This document shows, piece after piece, positions 53,801-58,232 of a DNA stretch of 64,000 nucleotides. Source of the stretch: Epiperipatus broadwayi (lineage: Eukaryota > Onychophora > Udeonychophora > Euonychophora > Peripatidae); contig JAQFVV010006273.1 in assembly GCA_028023455.1 (NCBI GenBank), forward strand, positions 2,850,001 to 2,914,000. Direction: 5' to 3'. The notes under the pieces are model-generated. The model did no database searches and was not told the DNA's origin. It saw only the letters and a list, made by a program, of their open reading frames with translations. Made by a program: the position numbers and the translations under genes. Numbering within the stretch: the first letter of the stretch is position 1; the number at the start of each line of letters is the position of its first letter.

Positions 53801-56800
53801 TAATTGAATCAATCACAATAGTCTTTCCATTTTTACAGTTTAGCTGAATGATAAAAAAAATAGAGTTACAGGTTTGCAACTGATAATATTAAACAAAATT
53901 TAAATTTAGTCAACAGCAGAGTGAATGTGTTGATCCTGGCATTTGAGGTTTGAATAGTACATGACCTCCTGAGTAAGTTATTGTAAGATGAATAAAATAA
54001 AAAAATATTGAAAAATTTTTAAATAAATATTTTAAAAGAAACCAATGTTAATCAAACCAATAATATATAATAAACTTTAAAATATATAATGCTTTTGATG
54101 TACACTTGTTTATTTTTTTTATATCTTGGATATATATTTTTTAAAAGTACAAGTTTTTGGCAGCTTCTAATAATAACAGAATAGTGAATATTAATGAATG
54201 AGAGAAAATAATTAATCAAAATCGAGTTAGAAAACATCTAGCTCAAAAAAAAAAAAAATCCGTAAGAAAAAAATGTGCTTAAATAAAATAATTTTTTTGA
54301 TACATCTAAACATGTGTATAACGAAATAGCATAGTACTACACAAGCAAAACAGTAAATTATTTAAATCACTCAGAATATAAAATGATGACTTAAAACAAC
54401 ACAGTGTATTTAATATAAAAGCAATTATTGTAAAACAGAAAATCTTAAACCACTAATACATTTTATAGCAGGGGTTCCCAATCTTTTTGCACTTAAGAGC
54501 ACATTCTATAATACCGGCCAGGTGGCGGGCACCATTTATTTTTTCAATGTAAATTTATAGTTGGATATTGTTAATAATACATATAATGTACAAAAAAATA
54601 TTTATTTCAAAAATAAAATTTTAACATATAATTAATTACATTGTAAAAGTATAGTATTCCCTACAATTTGATTACAATATAATACAATAATTTATAAGAA
54701 ATTTTAAAAATTAAATTTATTTGTATCAGATAAATAATTTTGTATCATGTTAGGATAGCGGCAGGCACACATAAAATGGTCTGCGGGCGCCATGGTGCCC
54801 ACGGGCATATGGTTAGGGACTCCTGTTTTATAGGATAAAATGAATTCTAAATTACTCATTAGCAAAATTTACGAAGTCAAGACATATCATTTTTGTATAC
54901 ACTTAATTCACGAATAATACTGATGTCATTTCTGTAATTATCAGGATTTTTATTTTACCCTGAACTGATTATTTAGCTAAAATGATTATACACTGGATAA
55001 ACGTCTTCTTAGATGAGAAAACAATCAATGATTTATTTCTTTATCAACTGAATTCGTATTTTTATATATTCATTTTATGAAATTCTCACTTATAATGTTT
55101 TATCAGATCATACTCAATATATTTTATATTGACCATACAAAGTCTTAATGATAGTATCTTTTTAACATTCAACACTAAATTCTCTTGAAGATCTAAATCC
55201 AGATCACAATATAAACTTGAAAATAAAACTATAAGTATTTAAAAAAAAAAGCAAATTAATTGTAAGTATGCAGTATCATTTAGCACTAAGGTGAAAAAAA
55301 AATCTAATCCGAATAAATGTGAAAAAGTACACAATTAATAATTAAATAGTAGGTAAAATGAAATATCATTGATCAGCATAGGAAAATAAACAGGCCAGCA
55401 ATTAATAAATCAGAGAGAGAGGCTGCCAAAAAAAAAAAAACTTTTTTGATGTAAAATAACCAAACACTAAAGTTCTTTTAAAGAGTAATATATTATCAAA
55501 AGTGTTAGAAAAAGGTCATCAATCTAATAAAAAATTTAAAATGTTTACAATGTTTTTAAGATCCTGAACATTTTTATAAGCTGCATTGAAAAAGTAAATA
55601 AAATTGATAACAGACAAATATTAATATTCAAATTTCTGAATATTTGAAAGAAGATAGTGAAATATACAAAAAAAGTATTTATTTCAATGTAATATTTCTA
55701 AAGTTTTCTATGAATATCTAAATTTTATTATATGTGTTATAGACCTCTCTTCTCTCAAAAGTGGACTATTCCAGATTCCGTCTTTATCTGATCAGATTAA
55801 GCATTGTTTACTGCTGGACAATAGGCTAATGTACAGGCCAATAAGCAGTGATGATCACTGAATCTGAATGTTTTCAGTGAGGTCAGGGATCTGGCTATAA
55901 ATAGTCAGCCTTTTGTGAGAATTGGGGAGAACATCTATCTAACCTACAAAGACAGTGCACATTCTCCCAGGGAAGCTCTTCTAACCTGAACAGCAGCAAG
56001 CATTTTCATGATAGCAATACACTATTTGTCAATGCAGCTAGGCAAATCCCACAGGGACCGAATGCTGCTAAGGCTACTATTGGCTCAAGGCAAGCTGTCT
56101 TGTGCAGCCATAAGTCACACTCTCCCTACCCATGAGGCAAGCTATCAGGTGTAGCTGGAAGCAGTAGGACCACAAACACAGAACTCAAAGTTTGCATTCA
56201 TCTGTAACATTCAGTATTGTATATATTTTCATGTGTTATATATATTTGTAAATATAATAAAGATTATATTAAATGTAACTTGTTTCTTAATTCATTTAAT
56301 GATGTCTTTCTTCTGTCATCCACATACTTCCTTTTTGATCTTTTCCTGTTACTTTTAACATACCTATTTCCATATTTTATCAATGTTTAAAGTCTCTGAA
56401 TTGCTCTTCTGTCAAATATCCAATCCTCAAAGGTATAAATAAGACATGGTAAAAACACATTAATTTAACATATAAATATATTTCTCTTAATATTAAGTTA
56501 TTTCTATCAAAAGTACATCAGGTTTAATAATCTGACAAAGATATTTGTAGTTATTAACTTCTTCTAATTCATGATTATCAATCTTTATTTCTCTTCTTTT
56601 TAAAAAAATCCATTGAATATTACTTTAATCTTTTTTGGCATTTATCTTTATTTAATACTATTTTGTTATTTTTATAAAACATCTCCTGCAATATTTTCTC
56701 AAGCTCTATGCAATATTTGTAAAAACATGCATATTACCTGCAAAATCTAAATAAAATAATTTCCCTTTACTTTTATTCTCTTAGCTTCCCATTTTAATTC

Positions 56801-58232
56801 ACAAAATTTTTCTTATAAAATTGCTGCAAAATGTTTTGAGTATTTGAAATCACCTATTTTTCCTAAGGTTAATGTTCTTAGTATACTAGTGAATCTAATC
56901 ACTTTGATTGTATTTTTATAAATATTGTTCAAAATATGACAATATCCTGGTTCTATATCTTGACAATCCAAATGTTTTAATGCTTATAGAATCAAATGCT
57001 TTTTATAAACTACAAAATCTAAGTATAATAAAAATTCATAATCATTGGTCCTCTCTACAATTTGTCTCAATACCTGAATGTCACCACTGACCAAAATCAT
57101 TTTAAAATCCAGATTGTTGTTTTGATTGGTTACTGTAGTGAAGCTGTAATTATCATTGTAAATATTTTGTATAAAACTGATAAAGGTTTAATAGATATGT
57201 AATTTCAAATACCTTTTAATCACCTTTTTAAAATATATTTTTGCATTTTTCCAATCATCTTCTATACCTTTGATATTTAGACATTTGAAATATAACTTTG
57301 TTAAAAACATTTCTACATTTTCGCCTATTTCTTTTAAAATATCAGTTATACATCCATCATCACTGTATCTTTTCTTTTCTTTCTAGATTTAATTATATGT
57401 CTACCTTTTTCATTTTAATTGCTAGACAATTCAGAAGATATAAAAAATGTAGGAAATACTTTGTGTTTTTGTCTTTATTATTATGAAATTCTTTATAAAA
57501 CTCTTCATATTTCAAGATGTCATCTCTTATTTTAATAATAGTTTTATATTTTCTTCTAATGCAGAAATAACTTTGCTTTCAGTATTAAGATATTTTTACC
57601 CTTTTGAGACTTTTATTCTACTTTATAGCTTTTCTTGTCAATTTTCAATTATATTTACTTATATTGTTATTAACTTCTTTTATACTATTTTAAGAAACTT
57701 TACTCTTTTTTTTATTGGATCATTTTTATATTTTTTCATATTGTTTTTTTTCTTCATACATTTTCTTGTTTCAGTATATTATGTACCAGTAAAAAGTTAC
57801 TTCTATGTACTAGCTGACTTTGTTGAAGTTTTATAGTATATCAGTTTTTTTTATTGATACATAATTTTAATAAGAATTCATGTATTTCATAAATAAGTTT
57901 AAGCTGTGTACTTAGTCTAGGTATTACATTAAGTATAGATACTGTTGTACATGTAAATTTAAAATTAGTAAAGGGAATATTTATGACCCCAAAAGTTTTA
58001 TTTTATTTTAGTAATTGTTTAAATGTAATTATTTTGCTTGTATTTATTTTTGTTATCAGTCGTGATTGTTAATAAAAAAAAATTGATTAAAAAAAAAGTA
58101 TCATTTGAAATATAAAATATAACTTTAGAAAATATGTAATACGAACCTCTCCTATTGATTGTTCACCAAAAGAACGAGTTTTAAGAATTTTTCTGTACAT
58201 TAAACTAAGTACAGCCCCTCTTACTCTAACAC
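12306..58232 (-). CDS. ABCC5-like: ABCC/MRP-family ABC transporter, ABCC5-like (partial gene, seven exons: join of 58147-58232, 48301-48474, 41385-41447, 37967-38051, 34473-34621, 27655-27762, 12306-12456)
   Basis: ABCC proteins are ATP-driven membrane exporters of organic anions, conjugates and cyclic nucleotides; they are built as TMD1-NBD1-TMD2-NBD2. The seven exons join without frameshift or stop into 272 residues covering the middle of TMD1 to the start of NBD1. Landmarks in order: a VRVRGA loop, SIGE-LINIC, two membrane spans, DKR-ISLMSDIL, IKMYAWE, two further spans with LTGHD, LGIFPNALRAIAENKVACIRIQ-like helix, linker, and the first NBD1 strand (IAIKLTSATFS). These match the family motifs MYAWE and 'SNATFSW'. 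Resemblance to ABCC5 and other short MRPs is from memory of the family and cannot be separated here from ABCC4/11/12-like members. Introns measure about 9.7, 6.9, 3.3, 3.3, 6.7 and 15.2 kb. No promoter, first exon, Walker A, signature or Walker B was found, so both ends probably lie outside the window. Confidence 0.9.
12457..13379. other. Intronic DNA between exon G and RTE fragments
   Basis: AT-rich, no reading frame or repeat boundary that I can support. Confidence 0.45.
13380..13975 (-). mobile_element. Decayed RTE-type LINE 3' fragment
   Basis: Same sequence family and order as 2805-3440 on the same strand: GAT-rich tail (CATCATCATC at 13387), relic of the C-terminus, then the region equivalent to LNRRA...ERC and YKYLGQI. 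Many frameshifts. It stops abruptly near 13975, where a second RTE fragment begins in the opposite orientation. Confidence 0.75.
13980..15135 (+). mobile_element. RTE-type LINE fragment with reverse transcriptase core
   Basis: The plus strand codes for RT palm motifs: FVDYEKAFDS (about 14085-14115), GIKQGESISPKLFTAVLQEVF in pieces (14250-14320), and a mutated active site FAVD (normally FADD) near 14383. A second frame (14557-14865) carries NTDGNIMDENNHRIKLGWSV and LTYRSKTWTLNRRAIQRFQ, then ERCMLGVTRRDQK. A stop at 14421 and a frameshift near 14590 break the ORF. The Asp-to-Val change in the active-site box shows it is dead. Ends with GATGATGATG followed by (TA)n at 15139-15174. Confidence 0.88.
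15170..15570 (-). repeat. Hammerhead-related repeat unit (inverted copy, left of LTR element)
   Basis: Reverse complement of the unit at 20690-21060. Shared landmarks: AAGCAAGTCATATG, AAGCTTGTATTTAC, AAGAGCTTGTTTGA, CAGATAGAGATTT, AATTGGTCTGGG, ATAAGCTT and CCTCACTGAGGTG. The last blocks are a decayed hammerhead core (CTGA-GGTG, three bases short of CTGATGA, then AAAAC and stem I TGGG). Confidence 0.7.
15595..17660. repeat. 5' long terminal repeat (about 2.07 kb) of non-coding LTR element
   Basis: Direct duplicate of 18367-20431 at a constant 2,772-bp offset, with only scattered substitutions and small indels. It starts TGTAACGATATATAAATATG, where TGTAACG.../CGTTACA forms a small hairpin, and ends CGTTATAA-like. 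Apparent reading frames at 16931-17185 and 15909-16118 are duplicated in the other copy only because the DNA is duplicated; they carry no recognised domain. Orientation assumes the PBS-like sequence at 17662. Confidence 0.75.
17661..18366. mobile_element. Internal region of LARD-like LTR retrotransposon (no coding)
   Basis: 706 bp between the two long repeats. It opens TTGGCATCCCAAGTGTGGCC, which resembles the TGGCGCCC-AACGTGGGGC start of many Ty3-type primer binding sites. No gag, protease, RT or integrase can be read. A purine-rich GGAAGGGAGGGGGCAG at 18140-18155 lies 210 bp before the second repeat, which is too far for a standard polypurine tract. Total element 15595-20431 is 4.8 kb. Consistent with a non-autonomous large retrotransposon derivative. 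Confidence 0.6.
18367..20431. repeat. 3' long terminal repeat (about 2.07 kb) of non-coding LTR element
   Basis: Second copy of the 2.07-kb repeat. High identity to the first copy points to a recent insertion. Flanks on both sides are TA microsatellite, so a target-site duplication cannot be distinguished. Differences include TA-run length (19687 versus 16917) and a local rearrangement near 20216-20245. Confidence 0.75.
20440..21056 (+). repeat. Tandem and inverted hammerhead-related units, right of LTR element
   Basis: Two partial units in minus orientation (20446-20520, 20535-20640) carry ATAGTAATCA.TAAAGCAAGTCAT and GTAGTGTG.CATT. They meet a plus-orientation unit (about 20640-21056) containing the reverse complements. 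The plus unit holds a decayed hammerhead at 20928-20971: CCTCA, CTGAGGT (core shortened), AAGCTT, GAA, ACTAATTGGT, C, TGGGG. Stem III and stem I still pair; the core does not. Same family as 15170-15570. Confidence 0.7.
21057..21186. repeat. Compound (CT)n(TA)n microsatellite
   Basis: (CT)n 21057-21100, (TA)n to 21140, a GAAAGAGAGA island, then (TA)n to 21186. Produces spurious reading frames of Ser-Leu and Tyr-Ile. Confidence 0.95.
21187..21665. mobile_element. Penelope-like termini (inverted pair) plus shared 3' repeat
   Basis: ACTACCCCAAATCCAAAATTC at 21189 (20 bases shown in part) recurs inverted at 21433-21465 and also brackets the PLE at 29815-31100. CAAGCAGACTTCTCAAGTG at 21265 is the complement of the 3' end at 30980-31010. 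So this is a headless PLE end in minus orientation followed by an inverted stub. 21525-21655 matches the tail of the 6640-6835 repeat. Confidence 0.6.
21666..22799. other. Intronic DNA, no gene seen
   Basis: AT-rich. A moderately GC-richer patch 22270-22425 repeats the phrase ATAGAATAAATTGCCTCTGG at 22740 (ATAGAATGAATTGCCTCTGG), suggesting an old duplicated repeat. No coding signal. Confidence 0.45.
22810..23210. repeat. 80-bp minisatellite, about five copies, each with a tRNA B-box-like T-arm
   Basis: AATGACTTCAAAATATAG starts at 22830, 22910, 22990 and 23070 (exact 80-bp period), with a diverged fifth copy near 23154. Each unit contains GTGGTTCAAACCCACAC, which has the form of a tRNA T-arm (B box GGTTCAAACCC inside a GTGG/CCAC stem). 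Copies 1-2 are closest; copies 4-5 carry more changes. Confidence 0.9.
23211..23968. other. Unassigned GC-richer intronic stretch
   Basis: 23340-23880 is richer in G+C than the surroundings and looks like an old dispersed element, but I find no protein motif, terminal repeats or splice-supported exon. It contains an isolated CTGATGAG (23755) followed by GAAAT without a proper stem II. Confidence 0.4.
23969..24492 (+). mobile_element. Retrozyme-like element: 411-bp unit with direct terminal repeats and a hammerhead ribozyme
   Basis: A ~111-bp sequence (GTTTATGTAAACAAATTTTA...) occurs at 23971-24081 and again at 24382-24492, so the locus is about 1.27 copies of a 411-bp tandem unit. The segment between holds an intact type I hammerhead (24295-24341). 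No protein is encoded. This is the layout described for metazoan retrozymes and for hammerhead-bearing Penelope pLTRs, which are thought to spread as circular RNAs with help from an autonomous PLE. The internal part (TTCAGACCCATATAAATATC-like) is related to 60740-60945. Confidence 0.75.
24295..24341 (+). ncRNA. Type I hammerhead self-cleaving ribozyme (core intact)
   Basis: Read 5' to 3': stem I strand CCCTCA (24295-24300); core CTGATGA (24301-24307); stem II GAGC (24308-24311), loop AAACCA, GCTT (24318-24321); GAA (24322-24324); stem III ATCA (24325-24328), GC, TGAT (24331-24334); cleavage base C (24335); stem I strand TGGGGG (24336-24341). Stem I pairs over six positions with one G-T. All conserved residues (C3, U4, G5, A6, G8, A9, G12, A13, A14, A15.1-U16.1, H17) are present. 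The two-nucleotide stem III loop suggests better folding as a dimer, as known for PLE and retrozyme hammerheads. Confidence 0.82.
24493..27654. other. Intronic DNA of the 15.2-kb intron; microsatellites and unassigned repeats
   Basis: Contains a (TA)n run at 24490, an imperfect TATC tract at 24788-24860, and GC-richer unassigned patches at 25680-26060 and 26380-26600. No exon, LINE motif or inverted terminal repeat was recognised. Confidence 0.45.
27655..27762 (-). CDS. ABCC-like exon F: TM6 of TMD1 and exit helix
   Basis: 108 bp, 36 codons, phase 0 at both ends: VFSLISVFVAARYALGIFPN followed by ALRAIAENKVACIRIQ. This is the ABCC 'AFtxialfnxLrxpLxxlPxaixxlxeaxVsxxRI' segment that ends TMD1 and leads into the linker. 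Acceptor ttttag, donor GTGAGA. It follows an intron of 6.7 kb packed with Penelope remnants and precedes the largest complete intron in the window, 15.2 kb. Confidence 0.95.
27763..28370. other. Intron upstream of exon F, no feature
   Basis: AT-rich sequence with a short (TA)n at 28327-28342. The acceptor of exon F (AACATTTTAG) is at its low edge. Nothing else supportable. Confidence 0.5.
28371..29775. mobile_element. Head-to-head pair of Penelope-like 3' ends forming a 1.4-kb near-palindrome
   Basis: Arms 28371-29056 and 29069-29775 are reverse complements with a ~12-bp centre. Each encodes a GIY-YIG endonuclease domain running outward from the centre. Right arm (+, about 29246-29536): PKDSIPFESHGVYQISC, then CKASYLG (the GIY and YIG motifs as GVY and YLG), SNHRISVRKDEHANA, and IREAIEILKRPDCINK. 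Left arm (-, 28588-28803 and upstream) is the same with one stop and YIG. The conserved Arg (RISVR) and Glu (REAIE) are present. The RT domain is absent from both, so each is a 5'-truncated copy. Confidence 0.85.
29815..31120 (+). mobile_element. Penelope-like element, RT end plus GIY-YIG, degenerate
   Basis: Plus strand, broken by several stops. 30053-30331 reads KVIKYVNDCLFVVENDKLKE and FFKLKFLELLVIRN; YVND stands in for the PLE RT active site (usually YVDD), and 'LKFLELLV' for 'LpFLDvlv'. The SHKVAAVRNY tract follows out of frame at 30325. A GIY-YIG relic includes GLVYSIPCF near 30645 and 30755-30958 with KKDTGHTINFDEAKAILFER and KRRIKESLL. ACCCCAAATCCAAAACTC-like stubs at both ends are inverted (29830, 31050-31090). 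Confidence 0.75.
31120..31250 (-). repeat. Truncated copy of the ~470-bp hammerhead repeat family
   Basis: ATAGGGATTTGAACTCAAAC (31122) through TATCCACC, GACCACATACACAT, AAAAAGATAAATGATC and CCAATATATGTATA matches the array at 50570-52515. The hammerhead portion on the minus strand is damaged: TTGG is retained but CTGATGA is lost. Confidence 0.75.
31600..32790 (+). mobile_element. Penelope-like element 3' end with inverted 3'UTR stub and tRNA-like segment
   Basis: The plus strand at 32185-32345 encodes ADYVCINE... ILNKEEK..KRRKLKEAAHM, the end of a GIY-YIG domain, followed by ANNSISSTQCGN. The 3' region holds GTTGGTTAGAGCATTG (A-box form, 32466) and GGTTTGACTCC (B-box form, 32516), like a tRNA-derived SINE head. 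Next comes CTGAAGA A GAGT...ACTC AAAAC (32562-32595), a hammerhead-like fold with G12 changed to A. 31690-31870 is an inverted copy of 32545-32760, so the element has an inverted terminal arm. Inactive. Confidence 0.72.
32800..33180. other. Spacer between PLE remnants
   Basis: AT-rich, with (TA)n at 33057-33074. 33075-33190 is likely the 3' flank of the minus-strand PLE that follows. No gene. Confidence 0.45.
33050..34030 (-). mobile_element. Penelope-like element with GIY-YIG endonuclease (minus strand)
   Basis: The 171-residue frame 33195-33710 carries GVYEIPCFQCSRGYVSHSHR; GVY and YVS stand for GIY and YIG, with a two-cysteine CxxC knuckle between them as in PLE proteins. It continues RINVRIKEHRNAF and ETGHKPNFDNTRILVN, then NTRESIAILKRP. 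Upstream in another frame (33715-33830) is RVILPYIRG-like sequence, SRRLSCFNIKTTF, the RT thumb region typical of Penelope. The GIY-YIG Gly is replaced by Ser, and a frameshift separates RT and endonuclease. The 3' flank on this strand (33192 down to 33140) has TTGATAATGG...CCATAAAAATATCAGTG, a decayed hammerhead form. Confidence 0.85.
34473..34621 (-). CDS. ABCC-like exon E: TM5 of TMD1
   Basis: 149 bp: two bases completing Glu, then 49 codons. It opens YRKSELKYLHLANCAQSVTI and runs through a long hydrophobic span (SLVSIFAYSLTLIAYIL) to LTGHDIRSDE. The family has 'IRxKELxxLrxaxyxqsxxxxxxxxxPvlxxvxtFxxyxxxgxxLta' here. Acceptor aaaacag, donor GTAAGT. The usual proline at the start of TM5 ('xxPVL') is absent. 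Confidence 0.93.
34740..34880. repeat. ATT/ATC trinucleotide repeat tract
   Basis: Imperfect TTA/TTG/TCA triplets between 34755 and 34875. It creates spurious Leu/Ile-rich frames. It lies beside the SINE at 34926. Confidence 0.9.
34911..35050 (+). mobile_element. tRNA-derived SINE with 15-bp target-site duplication
   Basis: The body 34926-35035 has an A box TGGTCGAGAGG (34938-34948) and B box GGTTCGCGTCC (34993-35003), then CCGGCCGATGCTATGACACC and an A-rich tail. The flanks are perfect 15-bp direct repeats AACTCTGCTATTATA (34911-34925, 35036-35050), the hallmark of LINE-mediated insertion. The clean duplication indicates a young copy. The A-box resembles tRNA-Leu/Ser types. A second copy is at 46214-46324. 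Confidence 0.92.
35051..36560. other. Intronic DNA with GTA trinucleotide repeat
   Basis: Contains an AGT/GGT triplet tract at 35705-35800. Otherwise AT-rich with no reading frame or identified repeat. Confidence 0.5.
36565..37160 (+). mobile_element. Penelope-like element 3' end (second copy of the 32-kb family)
   Basis: Plus strand: TADHVCINDHMLD and ILDREEK..RWKLKK-type sequence (36580-36700), then SKSISQLSVTIHIIWKA, matching 32185-32345 and the PLE GIY-YIG C-terminus. The UTR keeps GGTTCAGTTGATTGGG, GGTCAGCAACAATTGAAGAAGAGA and AATAAAG (37000). Both the A-box segment and the hammerhead-like fold are more decayed than in the 32-kb copy. Confidence 0.7.
37967..38051 (-). CDS. ABCC-like exon D: coupling helix with the MYAWE motif
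   Basis: 85 bp: 28 codons plus one base. It reads ISLMSDILNSIKLIKMYAWE then DSFIKQIS. The segment IKMYAWE is the most diagnostic ABCC signature in the transmembrane domain; it follows the 'MxExLxxIK' coupling helix that docks on NBD2. Acceptor tttacag, donor GTAAAT. The leftover G joins AG of exon E to give Glu (phase 1 intron). A TA-rich hairpin and a dispersed repeat begin about 25 bp upstream of the acceptor. Confidence 0.95.
38077..38460. repeat. Dispersed repeat, (TA)n tracts and a small foldback
   Basis: 38077-38150 matches 9178-9252. (TA)n runs occupy 38148-38170 and 38207-38240 and flank AGGTTGCT, the complement of AGCAACCT at 38138. A MITE-like hairpin lies at 38381-38451 with arms ACTTTATGAGATTAAACTCA and its near complement around a TA loop. 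Confidence 0.75.
38830..39620 (-). mobile_element. Highly decayed RTE-type LINE fragment
   Basis: Minus-strand sequence aligns by eye with 2810-3620: the segment equivalent to IINTNGN...YKYLG (39280-39320), KTKVMFNGF-like FGKKK/DGFSK relics (39350-39370), and the region before FADD near 39480. No frame of useful length remains. Much older than the copy at 2.8 kb. Confidence 0.6.
39940..40325. repeat. Degenerate TATC/TACC tetranucleotide tract
   Basis: CTATCTATCTACC-like repeats with many substitutions. The 96-codon frame here (Tyr/Leu/Ile-rich) is a product of the repeat, not a gene. Confidence 0.9.
41385..41447 (-). CDS. ABCC-like exon C: cytoplasmic helix after TM4
   Basis: A 63-bp micro-exon of 21 codons, ILVAKLMTSARCKAFVFMDK then R, phase 0 at both ends. 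It corresponds to the ABCC stretch 'xxAxLxxxxRxKxxxxxDxRV' leading into the second coupling helix. Acceptor ttttatag, donor GTAAGT (perfect consensus). Too short to call alone; it is supported by the exact fit to its neighbours in phase and in family order. Confidence 0.9.
41448..43254. other. AT-rich intronic DNA, no gene seen
   Basis: No coding frame, LINE motif or repeat boundary recognised between exon C and the foldback element at 43255. Confidence 0.5.
43255..43575 (+). repeat. Second copy of the 7.5-kb foldback element
   Basis: Arms ATCTTTATCAACCATTAATA.../...GTTGATAAAGAT flank a ~28-bp loop that reads CCCACAATTCTGTTG..., the reverse complement of the loop at 7579-7606, while the outer right flank (AATACAGACATTTAATGGTT) is in the same orientation as at 7790. 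Right-arm hammerhead form: TTGATAAA, GATTGT (43430-43435), loop, ACAATC (43443-43448), GAAA, GTACT, with a perfect six-pair stem II. The left arm is truncated in TTTCATTGCC, and ~20 bp of the inner right arm is deleted. Confidence 0.8.
43576..46198. other. Intronic DNA with (CA)n(TA)n microsatellite
   Basis: The (CA)n(TA)n tract lies at 45025-45075. A CTGATGAAGTGG motif at 45285 lacks a following GAAA within stem II distance. No gene seen; 45527-45760 is an open frame without any recognisable domain. Confidence 0.5.
46199..46339 (-). mobile_element. tRNA-derived SINE with 15-bp target-site duplication (minus strand)
   Basis: Body 46214-46324, minus orientation: GCATTGGTGATCGAGAGGTC (A box) and GGGTTCGTGTCCCGGCCGAT (B box) match the copy at 34926 with scattered substitutions, followed by an A-rich tail (T run at 46214). 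Flanks GGGTTCCTTTTTATT (46199-46213 and 46325-46339) are identical. Confidence 0.92.
46340..48300. other. Intronic DNA, no gene seen
   Basis: A G-run (47678-47689) and a TG/TA microsatellite (48186-48225) are present. No coding signal before exon B. Confidence 0.5.
48301..48474 (-). CDS. ABCC-like exon B: TMD1 helices 3 and 4 of the core
   Basis: 174 bp, exactly 58 codons, phase 0 at both ends. It starts LINICTTDTFALYEASSFGP, continues with a hydrophobic span (about residues 20-41), the short turn QEW, and a second span ending FPIQ. ABCC5-type proteins have 'NICSNDGQR.FEAA..G' at the same place, so the usual 'SND' reads TTD here. Acceptor tttctag, donor GTATTA. Joins exon A at GE|LINIC and exon C at FPIQ|ILVAKL with no gap against the family pattern. 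Confidence 0.93.
48475..50560. other. Intronic DNA, no gene seen
   Basis: TA runs at 48560-48580 and 48596-48612. The open frame 49971-50243 has no recognised motif and low-complexity composition. Confidence 0.5.
50566..51738 (-). repeat. Tandem array of ~476-bp hammerhead repeat, minus-oriented units
   Basis: GAAAACCAGGCACTCTTCAC-type starts at 50567, 51060 and 51537 give spacings of 493 and 477 bp; the first unit is lengthened by a (CA)n(TA)n tract at 50743-50808. Each unit carries a B-box-like GAGTTCAAATCCC (on the minus strand) and a hammerhead segment. Minus-strand ribozyme relics: 50693-50730 (core lost), 51213-51247 (CTGAAGA core kept, GAA changed to GAT), 51680-51723 (CTAATGA). Confidence 0.85.
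51911..51954 (+). ncRNA. Type I hammerhead ribozyme, one core substitution
   Basis: Stem I ACCAA (51911-51915) pairs with TTGGT (51950-51954). Core CTGATGA (51916-51922) is intact. Stem II GTGCT/AGCAT (51923-51927, 51933-51937) is five perfect pairs around GGTTT. The next bases are GAG instead of GAA (A14 to G at 51940). Stem III ATA-CA-TAT (51941-51948), cleavage base A (51949). A14 is essential in known hammerheads, so this copy is probably inactive. Confidence 0.78.
52376..52419 (+). ncRNA. Type I hammerhead ribozyme (core intact)
   Basis: Stem I ACCAA (52376-52380) with TTGGT (52415-52419); core CTGATGA (52381-52387); stem II GGGCT/AGCAT (52388-52392, 52398-52402) with one G-A mismatch; loop GGTTT; GAA (52403-52405); stem III ATA-TG-TAT (52406-52413); cleavage base A (52414). 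Every conserved core residue is present. The stem II mismatch is a T-to-G change relative to the sister copy at 51924. Short stems I and III again suggest a dimeric active form. Confidence 0.8.
52516..54460. other. AT-rich intronic DNA, no gene seen
   Basis: No coding frame, inverted repeat or retroelement motif could be supported. Confidence 0.5.
54461..54833. mobile_element. Non-autonomous hAT DNA transposon with 8-bp target-site duplication
   Basis: The element 54469-54825 (357 bp) has hAT-type inverted ends CAGGGGTTCCCAATC and, reversed, CAGGAGTCCCTAACC (11 of 15 positions). It is flanked by a perfect 8-bp duplication TTTTATAG (54461-54468, 54826-54833), the length produced by hAT transposases. 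GC-rich subterminal blocks (GGCCAGGTGGCGGGCACC and GCGGGCGCCATGGTGCCC) surround an AT-rich middle. No transposase is encoded. Confidence 0.93.
54834..55734. other. AT-rich intronic DNA, no gene seen
   Basis: Low-complexity sequence without a supportable feature. Confidence 0.5.
55735..56280 (+). repeat. Possible solo LTR or SINE-like repeat with TATA box and polyA signal
   Basis: A sharply GC-richer island (about 55745-56200) starting TGTTATAGACC. It contains GGCTATAAATAGTC (TATA-like, 55895) and, downstream, AATAAAG (56257) before ATGTAAC. That order (start TG, TATA box, polyA signal) fits a ~545-bp LTR, but no target-site duplication or partner LTR was found. Alternatively an unrelated dispersed repeat. 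Confidence 0.4.
56283..57840 (-). mobile_element. Decayed RTE-type LINE covering RT fingers to thumb
   Basis: Minus strand: DDWKNAKI...FKK (about 57200-57280, matching 'DWxNAxIxLIPKKGD'), TNDYEFLLYLDFVVYKKHLI (about 57000-57040, relic of FVDYEKAFDS), then DSISI and the rest of palm with stops, the YKYL region near 56550, and LNRRA/RQ relics near 56400. Longer than the other RTE fragments but without any intact frame. Older than those at 2.8 and 14 kb. Confidence 0.65.
58147..58232 (-). CDS. ABCC-like exon A: first cytoplasmic loop of TMD1
   Basis: 86 bp: two bases completing a codon (probably Gly, GGT) plus 28 codons reading VRVRGAVLSLMYRKILKTRS then FGEQSIGE. This is the classic ABCC loop 'GVRLRGAL...YKKxLxLxS...SxGE' that follows TM2 of the core domain and contacts the nucleotide-binding domains. 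The acceptor is tatatgtag at 58233 and the donor is GTTCGT, the weakest donor of the seven. The upstream exon must end with one extra base. I searched 58233-64000 on this strand and did not find it. Confidence 0.85.
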
